This document shows positions 1-12,455 of a DNA stretch of 64,000 nucleotides, in pieces (positions within the stretch are counted from its first letter, which is position 1; the number at the start of each line of letters is the position of its first letter). The notes beneath the pieces are model-generated. The model did not search any database. It worked only from the letters and a program-made list of their open reading frames with translations, and was not told the DNA's origin. Made by a program: the position numbers and the translations under genes. This DNA is from Misgurnus anguillicaudatus (lineage: Eukaryota; Chordata; Actinopteri; Cypriniformes; Cobitidae), in assembly GCF_027580225.2 (NCBI RefSeq), contig NC_073351.2, forward strand, positions 5,243,501 to 5,307,500, given 5' to 3'.

Positions 1-257
1 CGTCGCTGTGGTGAGGGACATGATGTGTTTCACAACCTCATTTGTTATGTCTTGCAATTGGATGAATGCTGTCTTTTGGGGCGTGTCTTCAGAATTGAAT
101 GCTGCATAACAATAAAAATATTTACAGTCATGGAGCTTAAAAACAGCGATTCTGCCCTGTAAAGTAATCTGATGATCTTTCTGATGATGTTTTGCATGCA
201 TCATTCACCTTTTTAAACAATGGTTATCTTTAAAGCTTTCTGTGTGTTTTATTGCAG

Positions 258-401
258 GCGTTTTCAGATATGTTGCGAGAGAACAAGACCCTGAAGAGTT
301 TAAATCTCGAGTCCAATTTCATCACAGGCGTTGGAGTTCAGGCTTTAGTTGAAGGTCTGCGGGACAATGATACGCTCTCAGAGATCAAGATTGACAACCA
401 G
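258..401 (+). CDS. tmod: tropomodulin, leucine-rich-repeat exon (antepenultimate coding exon)
   Basis: This 144-nt exon (48 codons, phase 0) lies between a ttgcag acceptor and a GTAAAC donor. It encodes part of the C-terminal LRR domain of tropomodulin, which caps actin-filament pointed ends. Visible family features are the segments [20 protein letters not shown] and EIKIDNQ, the latter ending exactly at the donor. The next exon continues the family sequence in phase. The upstream part of the gene is outside the window. The paralogue is not resolved: the following exon looks partly Tmod4-like and partly Tmod2/3-like. Confidence 0.93.
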
Positions 402-437
402 GTAAACCTATTGACAGCCCTAACACATACATTACTA

Positions 438-1303
438 CCGTAAAACTTCAAATAACAGCCGCATCCCAAATAGACGCCTGGTGTGACGACAGGTTTGGGT
501 AAATAAACGCCTGTCTCAAATAAAGGCCTGGTCTGTTTTTATTTTTCGGGTTGTATTTAATCTTCTAAAACTCATCAGATTGTCTGTTTAAGCCAGTAAC
601 TTCTATGGTGCAGATTGCACACGCTAAACTTTTAATTACCAGTAGATGTCACGTGACAGACGCAATCGGACCGTTACTCATCACTATGACAACACAACAA
701 GGTTCATCGTCAGGATTGCATTGATGATGACAGTAGCGGAGTGGCAATCGGGAGAGTCGGGACTTTTCCCGGTGGGCCGGTAGTGTTTGAGGCCGCGAGG
801 GCCGGTTTGATAATAGCCGGGCTTTCAGTCTTTTGTCATGCATCCACTCCCGCCACACATTGTATTTCTCACACGGAAAAACTATTTATTTAATATGCTG
901 CAGCGCCAAAATGTATCTGGCCGCACCGCTCTCTCTATCAAGCCCGTCTCCCCTGGAGTTCTAGTCGAGCGTGCTGCGTGCCACTTATCAGCCAATCAAA
1001 AAAAGAAAGAGGCTACACAATAGCCAATCAGAAAATAGCACTGTAGTATCTGTGAAGATTTAACGCAACAACCAATAAAAAGCATATCCTCGTTTGCTTT
1101 ATTTATGCTGCCAAATAATTTAAGACTGTTATTACACAAACTAATTTGTTAAACACATTTAAATTATAAATAAAACGTAATATGTGGTAACCTCCTGCTG
1201 TCATGCTTGAACAATTAAATTAAAAGCCTGTCTCTTATAGACGCCTGGTGTGACGAGAGGTTTGGGAAAATTAAAGCCCGTGCTATTATTTTAAGTTTTA
1301 CGG
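438..1303. mobile_element. TA-flanked MITE with CCGTAAAACTT termini
   Basis: The ends are inverted: CCGTAAAACTT at 438 and AAGTTTTACGG ending at 1303. A TA dinucleotide flanks each side (436-437 and 1304-1305), as for Tc1/mariner-type insertion. Near both ends a sub-repeat containing AGACGCCTGGTGTGACGA occurs in direct orientation. It is about 866 bp with no transposase frame, so presumably non-autonomous. Confidence 0.7.
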
Positions 1304-1447
1304 TATATAACTAGATACATAAATTTTTCATCCAACACTGACCTATATATATTCTGTTCATATACAGCTAAATCTGACATAAAAGAGAAATGATGCATGT
1401 TAAATGAAACTACTAATGCAACACATTTTTTAAATATGTACTAATGA

Positions 1448-2432
1448 GTGCCTTTCACACCGTGGGAACCTTTTCATGGTACCCAAACTATTTGTGGGAC
1501 CTGCCCACATTTTGGCGTGTTCAGATCACAGGAACTGGGACTATTTTAGTACTGGTACTGCCTTTTTCTAGGTCTAAATTAGCTCCTACTTCGGAATAGG
1601 ATCTAACCAGCACAACACAAACTATTTGTGACGTAGGTAAAGGTTTATTGGCCAAAAGCATGTCATACAAAATACTAACACCGACATTCTTTAAAAAGCC
1701 TTGTATGTCTCAATGATATATAACACTGTAAGACAGTTGTTGTAGTTGATTTATTATTATAGACTTAATTTTTGCTCTTTAAATTGCATAACGTCTAACA
1801 CACAACAACAAAAAACAACACCATGTCTCCGATCATGGCACTCGCATATCTGATATCCATCTGGGTGTAATTTCAAGTTAATATTGCTCTATCAACAGTA
1901 ATATACTGAGTTTTATTGTTATTATTTTTGTCATAATTTTTAAACAAAGTATGCAGCACGGTGATATTTGTGCGGTGGTATATTTCATGCCGCTGCCTTA
2001 ATAAATTATTCATTAGAGTAAAAATTACACCAGTTTAGATTATTCATTTCACAAACGACTGATAGGTTGGTCTTTAACAACTTATTTTGCATCGAGTCCT
2101 CTTCGCGCACATTTTAGCCACTAATACAGAACTGCGTGTATAATTTTTTTGCCGTGACCATTTACATGGCGATTCGCAACAGTATGTATCTGCAAATGTG
2201 TATTACAGGGACAGAAGCTTATTGTTTTCTGTAACTGCGTGATTTCTGCTGGCATTTGCGCTGATTTCAGATCAGTACGAATGGTACGTCACTGAGAGCG
2301 TCCCTTTAGAGTCCCACTGGTGGTGCGAATGCAACCGGGGGAAATGGTACTGGGGATTATTAGTTCTCAGGAAATCGCCCCAGTACTCATCTGGGAAATT
2401 AGTACCCGAACTAAGTGGTATGAAAGGTCACA
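1448..2432. repeat. possible degenerate inverted-repeat element
   Basis: The left end reads TGCCTTTCACACC and the right end GGTATGAAAGGTCA, an imperfect inverted match. No clear TSD is seen and the ends are approximate. Confidence 0.3.
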
Positions 2433-2670
2433 TGACAGAAGAGACGGCTGCGTTCAAATACCCACACTTGCAGTCTTTGCCTTTGACTACTTACATGACG
2501 TATTTTCTGTATTTGGCCCAAATGTTCGAGTGGGAGTGAAGATCCCAAGCGTGCATGTAAAATTATTCACCCAATAGAACACACTTAGCAAGTGTAAAAA
2601 TGTCAATCATGTAGTGGCAGCAGTTTGAACCAAAACCTATTCGTTTTTTATATAGGCTATTAAAGATATA

Positions 2671-3425
2671 CAGTACTGTGCAAAAGTCTTAGGCCACCAC
2701 CATCAGACTTGTTGTTTTAGAAGTTTTAATTAGTGCTGGGCAAAGATTAATCACGATTAATCGCATACAAAAAAGTGATTTTTGGCATAATATAAGTATG
2801 TGCTGTGTGTAATTATTATGTATAAATAAATACACACACATTCATGTATGTATTTAAGAAACATTTACATGTTTATATATATTTATTTATATTTTTATAT
2901 ATTCTATATTAAAAATAAATTAAAAACAATTTTATATAAGTAAAACAATTCTGAAATGAATATATGAATGTGTGTGTGGTTAGATATACACGGTGATTGG
3001 ACACGGTACACGCACATATATTATGCAAAAGAGGTCACTTTTGTTTTGTATGCGATTGATCGCGATTGGTCTTTGCCCAGCACTAGTTTTAATATCATCC
3101 ATATTTATTTTTCAATCTATTTTATTAAAATACAAACAGAAAATACAGGAAGTATGTAGACAAATAAAAAAAACATTTTCAGGCCTAAATGTCTTCTTTA
3201 TGCTTCGTCAGTGTTTACCCAGTGGAAGGGGAGTTTACCCTAAAAACTTGACACATCAGTTTACATTTTACATTATACAGTTTTTAATACTACATACACA
3301 TTTCCTGTATTTTCTGGATGTATTCTGTTAAAGAGACTGAAAAACAATTATATATGATCACTATAACATTGCAAAAACAACAAATCTGATTCTTGCATGG
3401 TGGCCTAGGACTTTTCACAGTACTG
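2671..3425. mobile_element. Tc1/mariner-like MITE, interrupted by a hAT MITE
   Basis: The left terminus CAGTACTGTGCAAAAGTC is mirrored by GACTTTTCACAGTACTG at the right end, with a TA duplication at 2669-2670 and 3426-3427. The inner TIR continues into ggccacca. A hAT MITE is nested at 2731-3085. A related left-end fragment (GGTACTGTGCAAAAGTCTTA) sits at 5280-5299, beside another element. Confidence 0.8.
2731..3085. mobile_element. hAT-type MITE nested in the TA element
   Basis: The termini are TAGTGCTGGGCAAAG and CTTTGCCCAGCACTA. An exact 8-bp duplication, GTTTTAAT, flanks it at 2723-2730 and 3086-3093, diagnostic of hAT-like insertion. It is 355 bp and AT-rich, with no coding capacity. Confidence 0.88.
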
Positions 3426-4066
3426 TATATTTTTGATTTTTTTTTCTTTAAATAAAATGGACATACAAACACTCTGAAATGAAAATTATCTGAACTTAAA
3501 GATTATTATTTACACTTACTATTTATTGTTTATTCAGTAGTTCATCAATAAACGACACAATTAATGTTGTTTATAATTGTGTGATAAAAGCAGTTGCTGA
3601 TGCTTTTACGAAATACATAACAATGAAATGCGCAACATTTTTTGTTTTAATACCAAAATATGTAATATCCTTTTATAACTTACAATTAAAAGTTTTCACG
3701 ACAGTGGTATTCGAGTGTGGGTTACAGGCACTGCACTTTGGCAGTTTTAAGACATGGGACAGTCTTGCGCACTTACTTCCTGTAGCGTTCACAGGCTCTT
3801 GAGTCGCCAAGACCACAAGAGTGGTTATTTTTATGCAAACTTTGTATCATTACACTATCAGTCTTCGCAATCATTTGATTGTTAATTGACTCTGTACTAG
3901 ATGTAAACCGTTATAAATACAGTGAATTATTGGTTGAAATATGTTTAAGCGCTGATATTTTAAGACACTATGAAACCTAATGCAAATGTTATTGACAGTA
4001 AGCTGTGTATGTAGAGCCCTTTGATGATGAAATATTGTTTTTGACATGCTTGTCATTGTTTCTCAG

Positions 4067-4211
4067 CGACAGCAACTCGGCACATCGGCGGAAATGGAGA
4101 TCGCCAAGATGTTGGAACAGAACACCAGCATCATAAAGTTTGGCTACCATTTCACCCAGCAGGGTCCTAGAGCTCGCGCAGCCGCTGCCATCACAAAAAA
4201 CAACGACTTGG
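4067..4211 (+). CDS. tmod: tropomodulin, penultimate coding exon
   Basis: This 145-nt exon (48 codons plus 1 nt) runs from a TCTCAG acceptor to a GGTAAG donor. It encodes the end of the tropomodulin LRR domain. It begins [19 protein letters not shown], continues through [15 protein letters not shown] and ends ITKNNDL, all hallmark family strings. It joins the preceding exon in phase 0 and the terminal exon in phase 1. Confidence 0.95.
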
Positions 4212-4270
4212 GTAAGAACACAGTATTTGCATGCTTCATGCTTTGGACATTAGGGTTAATCTAAATACAG

Positions 4271-4416
4271 CAGGGCTCACCAATCCTTGTCCTGGAGGGC
4301 CGGTGTCTCTGCAGAGTCTAGCTCCACCTTAATTAGCTGCTTTAGGTATGTTTGATTAGGGTTGGAGCTAAACTCTGCAAAGACACCGGCCCTCCAGGAC
4401 CAGGCTTGTTAACCTT
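4271..4416. mobile_element. short palindromic MITE
   Basis: Both arms carry the same inverted core: CCTGGAGGGCCGGTGTCT near 4290-4310 and AGACACCGGCCCTCCAGG near 4380-4400. They would form a hairpin. The outer ends (cagggctcacc and gttaacctt) match less well and no TSD was fixed, so the boundaries are approximate. Confidence 0.65.
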
Positions 4417-5300
4417 AAGACGGATTTTTGAATTATGTTGCTTTACCTTGAGGGCTCTAAATGGCTCATATCATGGAAAACAAGACTTCTAGTCAGTTTA
4501 ATCTTTTGTTTCCACATACTTTAAAGTTAACATTTTATAGCTCGTCTAAAGTCCATCATACCATTTTCGGAAATATCAGCACAAATGGACGTTTCAACAT
4601 GACATCACAGTGATGAGCTCATCAATATATGACCCACTATGTTTACTTATTAACATATATTTAGCAACATGTATGTGTCACTAATAACAGGTCATTTACT
4701 GATGTCTTAATCATACAGTAGCTGAAATACCTTGTTGAAGATAATAAAAATGTGTTTGATTCAACAAAACTTAATGAACCTTAAACTGTTATGTAATCTT
4801 TTTTTAATTTTGGGGTTAAGTGTGAGTTGTAGTCACCTAAAACAATAAAAGACCATGACAATGTAGCCCCTTTAAAATGATCTTTATACATTGTTCTGTG
4901 GTCTCTCGCTCTCTCTCTTTCTCTCTCTGTCTACATGAACATTACTCTTTCTTCTCCTGTAAAGTTTGGATCTGTCTCCTGTCCTTCAGTCTTATATTAT
5001 TACCAAACGCATACAGACACATGTAGGAGCTTACGCCAGATGATGATGACATACGCTGTGCTCTACACCAGCCTCATACACATCCTTTAGGTATTATGTG
5101 TGAACGCACGGGTTTGATGTGTAACCTCTGATGTTTTTGCATGTATGCTAACAACCCATTTTAAAGATTTTGGAAGATGATGTTATGCGAATAAGTCATT
5201 AAAACTAGTTTAAGAGAGTCTGTAAAGCTATCAGAACAACACACAAATGTGATCTCATTAACTATACACATACCTATACGGTACTGTGCAAAAGTCTTAA

Positions 5301-6181
5301 AGGTAGGGTAACACATTTTGAAAAATGCTAACGGTAGCCGCCTAGCAATGAAATCCCGATCCCACTCTCAAGTCAAACCGCCATCCAAAGTCACGCCTCT
5401 TCCAAAACACATGAACACGCACAGATCAGACGGTCACATCTCATGTCTCATTCAGCAGTGAGAAAACTTTGCAGTACAAAGTCGAATAACACTTCCAAAA
5501 TAACCAAACAACTGGTTTACATCAGAATTAGTTTAAGCACACGTTCGGTTGTGTAGACGTAGTAACTATATCGTTACGCTAATCCGTAAACGAACTCAAA
5601 TTTCATAAGCAACACAATGTTTCATCAAAGTAGAATATCTGAATCCATCTCAATACAAACATATCGCGTACCTACCTTACCAAAATAAACTGTGCAACCA
5701 CTCTTTGCGTCCTGCAGCTGTTTGCATCTCGTGGTAAAGCAGTAAAGTTACTGATGTTCATTTGGGGTTTTGCTCTTGCTGATCCAGGCAGTTTTTGCTG
5801 TTGTTGTTGTTATAAAAGATGCCTTTAGTTTTGTGGCTCCAGTGTAGGTTGTCAATTTAGCAGAAAAGTTTGCTGTTCTCACTGTTTACAGGCAGGAGGT
5901 GAGCGCACGTGAACGCGCCGATGACGTATGGTGTCTGCGTGGACTCGCTGCGCAGTGGAAATTCAAATTATGCTTACGTATGAGGGACAAAAATGGAAAC
6001 GTCCGTTCGGACCGAAATCTATGATTTGTTGAACATTTTTTGGTCCTACGCCTTTCACAGATGACATAAATTTCTACAAATACATTTAAACAACTTAACA
6101 CAGTGATTGCTATCAGGATGTAAGGAGACTTTTAACCAGCATAACAAAAAATGTTTCAGGATCAAATCTGTTACCCTACCT
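5301..6181. mobile_element. piggyBac-like TTAA MITE, copy 1
   Basis: The ends are AGGTAGGGTAACA and TGTTACCCTACCT. TTAA flanks each side (5297-5300 and 6182-6185), the signature target of piggyBac-like elements. It is 881 bp. A second copy lies in inverted orientation at 35296-36185. The frames in it are short and I recognise none. Confidence 0.88.
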
Positions 6182-6182
6182 T

Positions 6183-6304
6183 TAAGCCGCCTTTATGCTG
6201 TACCCAACATTCGGACACAACTTTCAGAGTTCGCCCCCTAGTGGCAGTCATCATGAAATTTCAGTTTAATCGTAAATCCAAATTGTTTTTAAAGCATTCA
6301 AGTG
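6183..6304. repeat. dispersed repeat shared with 24178-24505
   Basis: Strings such as CCCCCTAGTGGCAGTC, GAAATTTCAGTTTAATC and AGTGTTACTGAT occur here and, in the same order, near 24230-24510. This suggests two copies of an unclassified dispersed repeat. Confidence 0.5.
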
Positions 6305-6312
6305 TTACTGAT

Positions 6313-7284
6313 TAGGGCTGCAACGATTCGTCGACGTTGTCGACAAAAATCGATAATAGAAATAGTCGCAAGTTGTCGCCAGACATGTTTTTTCTGGCCG
6401 AGTGAGGCATCTCTCTTCATTACAATCTCTGCCGAGAGTCGCACATGCGCATTAGCTTCTCTGCTCAGCGATAACATACAGAAATGGTGGCGTCCAACGC
6501 AGCAGCTGCGCGTACCAAAACATCTGAAGTTTTGGAGCATTTTAGCCTGGATACGGCGAATAAAAAGATTACCCGCATGGTTTGCAAGCAGTCTTTGCGT
6601 ATCACAGTAGCACTTGGGTCATGCACGAACATTTAAAGAGAAAGCACGTCGGACAGTTGAATGAAACGGAGTTTGACTCGCCTCGGTAAGATTTAAATAA
6701 CATGGAAGCCAATACGATTTGTTTTGGATGTACATTGAGCATTTCATAAGCGTATTATTGCTTTAAAATAAATAAATAAAGGATTTAACATTATGCCCGA
6801 CTGTGCCTGACAAAAGTATTTTAAATTAAATGCATTCAGTCTGAAGAAGAGAGCCACCATGGACCCCTCTCTGCAAAAGAAGCAGACGTGCACCCCACAA
6901 CAGGCGAATGCCCTCACTGAGTATATTTATTGTACTGTTTTTTTTATTTTTCAGAGATCTCGTTTTTTGGTTGTGCATTCAAATTAAGAAATTATGCTAT
7001 ATATATATATATATATATTAAAATAGCTTAAAATACATAACTTCGTTTTGGTAAAATCATAGTAGCTGCAATTATTAATAATGTAAAACTTGTTTTCATT
7101 GAATGTAAAAAAATGTCATTTTCAAGTACCCCCTTCTTTCTTGTGTTTACTATCATTTTCCACACAATTAAAGCAAGCTCATGCTAAATTTTAGAAAAAA
7201 TTAATAATTATTCGATTATTCGACTAATCGTTTCAATAGTCGGTGACTAGTCGACTATTAAAATAGTTGTTAGTTGCAGCCCTA
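6313..7284 (+). mobile_element. hAT deletion derivative with transposase remnant
   Basis: The termini are TAGGGCTGCAACGATT and a matching GTTGCAGCCCTA. An exact 8-bp duplication, TTACTGAT, lies at 6305-6312 and 7285-7292. Unlike a simple MITE it keeps a fragment of a BED-finger transposase exon (6484-6685), so it looks like an internally deleted autonomous hAT element. Confidence 0.88.
6484..6685 (+). pseudogene. BED-type zinc-finger exon remnant of a hAT transposase
   Basis: From an ATG the frame reads a Ser/Ala-rich start, then EHFSLDTANKK and MVCK. After a shift of frame it continues as HEHLKRKHVGQLNE and reaches a GTAAG donor. The order (aromatic and hydrophobic start, Cys pair, then His-x-n-His with LKRKH) fits a BED finger. 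The first Cys of the pair appears replaced by Arg and one frameshift breaks the exon, so it is non-functional. Confidence 0.72.
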
Positions 7285-8293
7285 TTACTGATACTTTTAA
7301 ACACATATTTAAAAGTAATCTGATACTGTCTTGTTTAAACAGGCGCTGCAGCTCCCCCTTGTGTTTTTTAGAGAGATGTGCAATCATTGCGGTGATCTGA
7401 AATCATCGCGATAAGGTTAAACAATCGCAATGAGACGATTATTTAATCATTGTGACAGCCCTTCCTTGTGCATGCAAGACTGCTGGAAAACAGGCCAATC
7501 TCAACATAACACCATCTGTGACATTACAGTCGAGGTGTACGCCCCCAACATTAAATTAAATGCTAATTAATGCTATATATATATGCTAGCATGTAGGCTG
7601 AAGTTCTACTGCTGAAGTAACAGTTACGTTTTGCAGGTCTATACTGAAAAAAACCACAAACTTGTCCCTCTGAAGATTTCTGGATAATTGATTATTGCTC
7701 AAAATCTGTATCTTCGTCTGATACAAACTCAAACATAAAATCTAGTTACACACACAAAGCTACTGAACTGAGCTGCTCTGAGAAACGACCAATAAGAGCA
7801 GAGCTCAACATTAATATTCACGACCCTTTCAAATAAGGTAATAATAGACCATTTCATTCTGGGGTCAAAGCCTAGGGCTGTAAATTGACATCTCTGGATA
7901 ATTTTTGCACTTAATAAAGCCACATATCTGCTATGTAGATATCAAAGAACAATTTATCAGATTATTTCAATGCATTATTTGGCACTTTTAAAGCCAGCCA
8001 ATCATATTTGAGCATACCATTTTGCACAAAAATATGAATTTATCTTGTGGTGTATGCATTAAAGGGCTCTGCTAAGGCAGAGCAAGCTAACCAGTAACAT
8101 TTTGTCTTGACTTATAATGAATATTGTAAAGCTGTGTGTGCGTGTTTGTAATGCTTTGATGGTGTGAATGTTTGTAACAGGATAAAGGTTTGACTAACAC
8201 ACCTTTGATTCATTGAGCCTCTTAAAAGAGTCGATCCCCTTAAAGCTTCTCACAGATCACATGATTCCTAACACATCTTTTCTCTCTCTTTAG

Positions 8294-8325
8294 TGCGGCA
8301 GAGGCGAGTAGAGAGAGATATGTAA
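8294..8325 (+). CDS. tmod: tropomodulin terminal coding exon
   Basis: After a pyrimidine-rich acceptor, the 2-nt completion of a Val codon is followed by RQRRVERDM and TAA at 8323-8325. It extends the preceding NNDL as the basic C-terminal tail usual in tropomodulins. The short exon was chosen because phase 1 matches the upstream exon. Confidence 0.85.
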
Positions 8326-10115
8326 AGTGTTGTCTCTCTCCCTCTCTTTCTCTCTCTCTCTCACTCGGGCTGATCGGAGTCTTGTGCCAAACCCTCGGAG
8401 GGAGACACTTCACCTGAAGAAGGGAACACAACTGGATATTTTCCTACATTTTGTTAATACTTTGTCTTTTTTGTCGTTATATTTTATTATTGTTTTATGT
8501 TTGTCATATTATGTATTCTCTTTTGCAAACGTTCAGTTCAGACCGTTTCAGGACTTCTTTTACACAGATGCGCACAGAGAGATCTCGGGCCTGCTTCACA
8601 ACCTGTCACCACATTCACTGTTAACAAATCTAGACTCAACTGGACTGGATCTGCTGTGTTCCCCGCTAAATGTGAGCTTAGTCTGGATTCGTTGAGTCTG
8701 GGTTTGAAGCACAGAGTCGATCATAATGGACACAGTCTAGTGATGTACGCTTCAGTATCTCTTCTGAGATTATTGTACGCTGTATTTTGATGTTTGGATG
8801 TCATTGGGCACTATTTTAATAACGCAGCATAACACATAGATGTTGTTCATCCATCATGTGTTCGGATGCATGTAAAAATAGTCTTAAAAGCACACCTGCT
8901 CGTGTCCAGCTGTACTACAGTGCTAATTCACGACCTGCATCCAATTTTGATCTAATCTCCTCCAGATAAAAAACAAGATCAGCGCTGATGAGATCTTTGA
9001 CACCCTGGTGTGTAACTTAACCATCTGTGCCGATTTAACATTAAACTTATTCCTCAAATACTCTAAACCACTAACTCGTGACCCCCACCAATTGATGCAC
9101 TATTAAAATACTTTCATGATTATAGATTTAGATGATTCATCTGAAACGGCTTTTTTAAAACCATGCCAAAGATTAACACCTAAATACTCTCCTTTTTTAC
9201 AACTAGATCTGGGATCTGGCAGAAAATCGGGATTCAGGTTTCATTTTTTTCAGTTTATTAAGGTTTGGTTTATATGGGATTTTTAAGCACATGCTGTGCA
9301 GATGAGGAAAATAGGGAACTGTAGTTAAAATAAATGTGTGAGTCGAGATGATAGAAAGAGTTTAATCATAAAAACAACCAATTCAAGGGTCTGGTGAAGG
9401 GGCGGTCCTTGTGCAGCTCTGCCCCGCCTCCACACATGCGTGCATGACTGCATGTAAAATAACGATTTATCACTAAAGCTATCTAACATACTCGCAAAAC
9501 ATCACGCTATGTATAAATACAAATAAGGCATATTCTGTGAAGTTCATTGTTCGTGGATGTGTGAAGCTTCAGATGAGCGGTCTGAGCATGCTCAGTGTGG
9601 ACTATATAGCTGGACTACAGGAAACATGTTTTACACCTGATCTCAATGCAAATAGTTGGACCAAGTTCTACTTTTTTTCCCTTACTTTTGTACTTTTCTG
9701 TTTTGACAGAGCCTTGTGTATCAATGAACTCTTGACTTTATGTTCTTATCTTATGTATCTTCTTTGTGAACAAATGCTGAATTGTGGGTATGATTTTTCA
9801 GGTTATGGTTCGTGTTTCTTTCATCTTTATTTGATTTTGCATTTTACGGTTCATGCTTTGCTAAAGCTCATGTTTGTAGGCAGGAGCTCTTCGGTTTGTT
9901 TCAAACATCCATCTCAGATCCTCTTCACAAGAGATTCCTATACAGATATGCATTTAAATATCATGTATTGTACACACCTCTTATATTGCAATGTTTTTGT
10001 ATGTTAATATTACATGTCTGGAGTCCAGAAGAGGAAATCTTATTATTATGTACTGTTAATAACACACAGCTCTGTAAAATATCAGACGTCCTCAATAAAA
10101 TGTATGTTTTTACAA
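8326..10115 (+). other. probable tropomodulin 3'UTR
   Basis: The stretch after the stop starts with a (CT)n-rich tract (8328-8362). It lacks convincing splice-flanked coding exons and ends near an AATAAA at 10094-10099. Open frames here are not conserved-looking. The extent is inferred from the poly(A) signal only. Confidence 0.5.
10094..10099 (+). promoter_or_regulatory. candidate polyadenylation signal AATAAA
   Basis: It is a canonical hexamer downstream of the tropomodulin stop, followed by T-rich sequence at 10107-10137. Confidence 0.45.
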
Positions 10116-11344
10116 ATTTCTCATTCTTTTTTTTCCAGGTCTTCTCACCATTATATCACAATCTCCTATAACAGTTCAGTTATTAGAAGTACAGGTAACT
10201 TGATAAATAATTAATCATCTAACATGTATTCATATATGTATTAAAATATAGCTCCTCAGTTACTCGTTCAAATTTTCCTGAACTTGTAAACATTTTAATG
10301 TAAGTTATGTACATAATGTTGTTGTGGGTGTATAGTGTTTAGATCTGCAGGTAACGTTTGAATTCGATTGACTTGAGCAGTTATTTGCAGATGCCTGCTG
10401 CATGATATCATTATGATTTCATCACTTCTGCTTATCTCACCCGTAACCCTCAGCAGCTCAATACAGACCTCTACTGCTTCAGGGGAAATGAGTCATTACT
10501 TTCTGTCTATGTGTGTGTGTGTGTGTGTGAAACGCATGGAAAATGTTCAGCTTTAAGGATGACGTCATTGAAGTTTTATATTTCTCCCAGATGTGTTCTT
10601 CATATTTTCTAGGATTTGACTCGACCCTGCTGGTTGTGTGTGTTTGCGCAGGGTTTTACTATAAGAATTAGGGAGAAAACACAGATTTACTCAGCAGTCG
10701 GGACCAGTGAGCTTTGTATCATCTGGGTTTGGTCAAATGTGTGTGTGTGCGTGCAGGTGTGTGATCTTATATCTACAGAATGTGAGCAGACACAAAGGAC
10801 AATGCCCAAAGGTGTGCCAGAAGTTAAACATTGTTCTGTAAACAAATTGTTGCTTGAAAGAAAGATCACTTTGTAACATCAAAAAAAAAAATGCTGTAGT
10901 AGGGGAGATCGGGACACACCAACACTTTTTGACTTTGGCTCTATCATTCAAATTTTTTTAAGTTAGATGAATAACTTTTTCAAATAATCAACATGCAAAT
11001 CTCTGCTACAAATGAACACTTAAAGTTTGTTTGTGGGGTCTACCTTTATCATACAATTACACCGAAAGTGACAGGAGTGCAAACGTTACCTTATAGGTGG
11101 GGTTCATTGTAACAAACGGGTTTGTTGTTACACCTGCTAGAAAATTTAGTTTAAACACATAATTCAACCAAATTCTGTCTAAATACTAAAGATGGATATT
11201 GTTTATATGTCTGCCTATAATAGATAGATATCCACACATTCATCCATCCATCATCCTTCATACTTGTATTAAGCATCAATGCATATAAATAGATTTTTTT
11301 GAAAGGGTTGCACCATTAAGACAAATTATAATAGTGAGTTATTT
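10116..11344. other. intergenic, no gene seen
   Basis: It contains (GT)n runs at about 10509-10528 and 10738-10750 and short dispersed A/T tracts. I see no coding exon, RNA gene or bounded element. Confidence 0.6.
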
Positions 11345-11352
11345 CCCCTGAT

Positions 11353-11837
11353 CAGTGTTGGGAGTAACGCATTACAAGTAACGTGCATTACGAAATAATA
11401 TTACTTTTCTGAAGTAACGGGTAAAGTAACGCATTACTTTATAAATGTTCACATTAATATTTGAGTTACTTTGTTGTTAAAGTAATGCAAGTTACTTTTC
11501 AGTTTAATTAATTAGATGTAAAAAAACAATGTACTGCATTAAACTGAACGTATTAACGTAGAATTACACATTTTATGCGTGAACAGTTTCAGTCAGAAAT
11601 GGAGATGGCAGACCAGAGCTTGACATTTTGGCAATGGAAATATGCAATTTCTGAGTGGAGAACTTCTCAGTCATAAAAAACACCTGCAAAGTAAGAAAAA
11701 GTAACGCAAAAGTAACTTAAAAGTAATGTGAGCTTACTTTTTATGAAAAGTAACTAAGTAACGCAATTAGTTACTTTTTTGGGGAGTAACTTAATATTGT
11801 AATGCATTACTTTTAAAAGTAACTTTCCCAAACACTG
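11353..11837. mobile_element. hAT-type MITE rich in AGTAACTT motifs
   Basis: The ends are CAGTGTTGGGAGTAAC and TTCCCAAACACTG. The exact 8-bp duplication CCCCTGAT lies at 11345-11352 and 11838-11845. The interior is full of alternating AGTAAC/GTTACT motifs that could fold into a long hairpin. No coding capacity is seen. Confidence 0.9.
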
Positions 11838-12140
11838 CCCCTGATATTATATTAACAGTTAACATTTTGATGAATAGTATTTACATTGGCTTTATTTCAT
11901 TATGATTGTATACCTGAGGCTTCATTGTAACACTGTGTGACAAATAACCCCACTGTGTAAAAATGTTTTTAATCCCAGCTCTCAGTTACTAGGAGTTGCT
12001 GACAAGTTTCAAAATTGTGATTAAACAAGACAGTGATTAAAATAATATAAGATTGGATTTGGTGACTACTGTCCCCTAGCTGGGACCTCCCGTATTTTGA
12101 GCCTAAATTATTTGTCCCGTACGAGACTTCTCGCGTCCCG

Positions 12141-12166
12141 TTTTTTTTTTTTTTTTTTTTTTTTTT
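12141..12166. repeat. poly(T) run of 26 bases
   Basis: It is an uninterrupted T tract in sequence of unclear origin (12060-12450). That sequence shares a TCCCGTATTT string with 18680-18690, so the gypsy element may have inserted into an older repeat. Confidence 0.8.
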
Positions 12167-12455
12167 GACTGCTACGCTGAAATAACCAGTGACTGATACA
12201 ACAGGGTTGTTCGACTTTAGGCGGTGTCACAAGAACCGAGCGGCAGATAACGTCAAAATCCCGCGAGAGCGATTCGAGAAATCATACAAAAGAGACTGCT
12301 TTCGAAATGCTCTCGCGGTCTCTGATGTCAGTTTTTGAAGCGCCACAAGCAGTAACACAACAGCAGCAGAGCTGAGGATCACAACACTTGATAATGATTT
12401 CGACACCTTTCATCCAATCACAATCAATTATTTTAAGAGGGTAAAATAATACGAT

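Larger units (their letters stand above)
402..4066 (+). other. tropomodulin intron carrying several DNA transposons
   Basis: The donor is at 402 and the acceptor tctcag ends at 4066. The intron holds the elements listed at 438-1303, 1448-2432 (tentative), 2671-3425 and 2731-3085. I see no coding exon in it; the remaining 3426-4066 is AT-rich with nothing recognised. Confidence 0.85.
4212..8293 (+). other. tropomodulin last intron with nested elements
   Basis: The donor GTAAGA is at 4212 and the acceptor tctctctttag ends at 8293. It carries the elements at 4271-4416, 5301-6181 and 6313-7284, and a (TA)n run at about 6998-7018. Outside these I see no exon or RNA gene. Confidence 0.85.

Noticed and set aside
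9537..10007. 156-codon frame downstream of tropomodulin
   Set aside because: AT-rich, Phe/Leu/Cys-rich translation in the probable 3'UTR, without splice signals or recognisable motifs.
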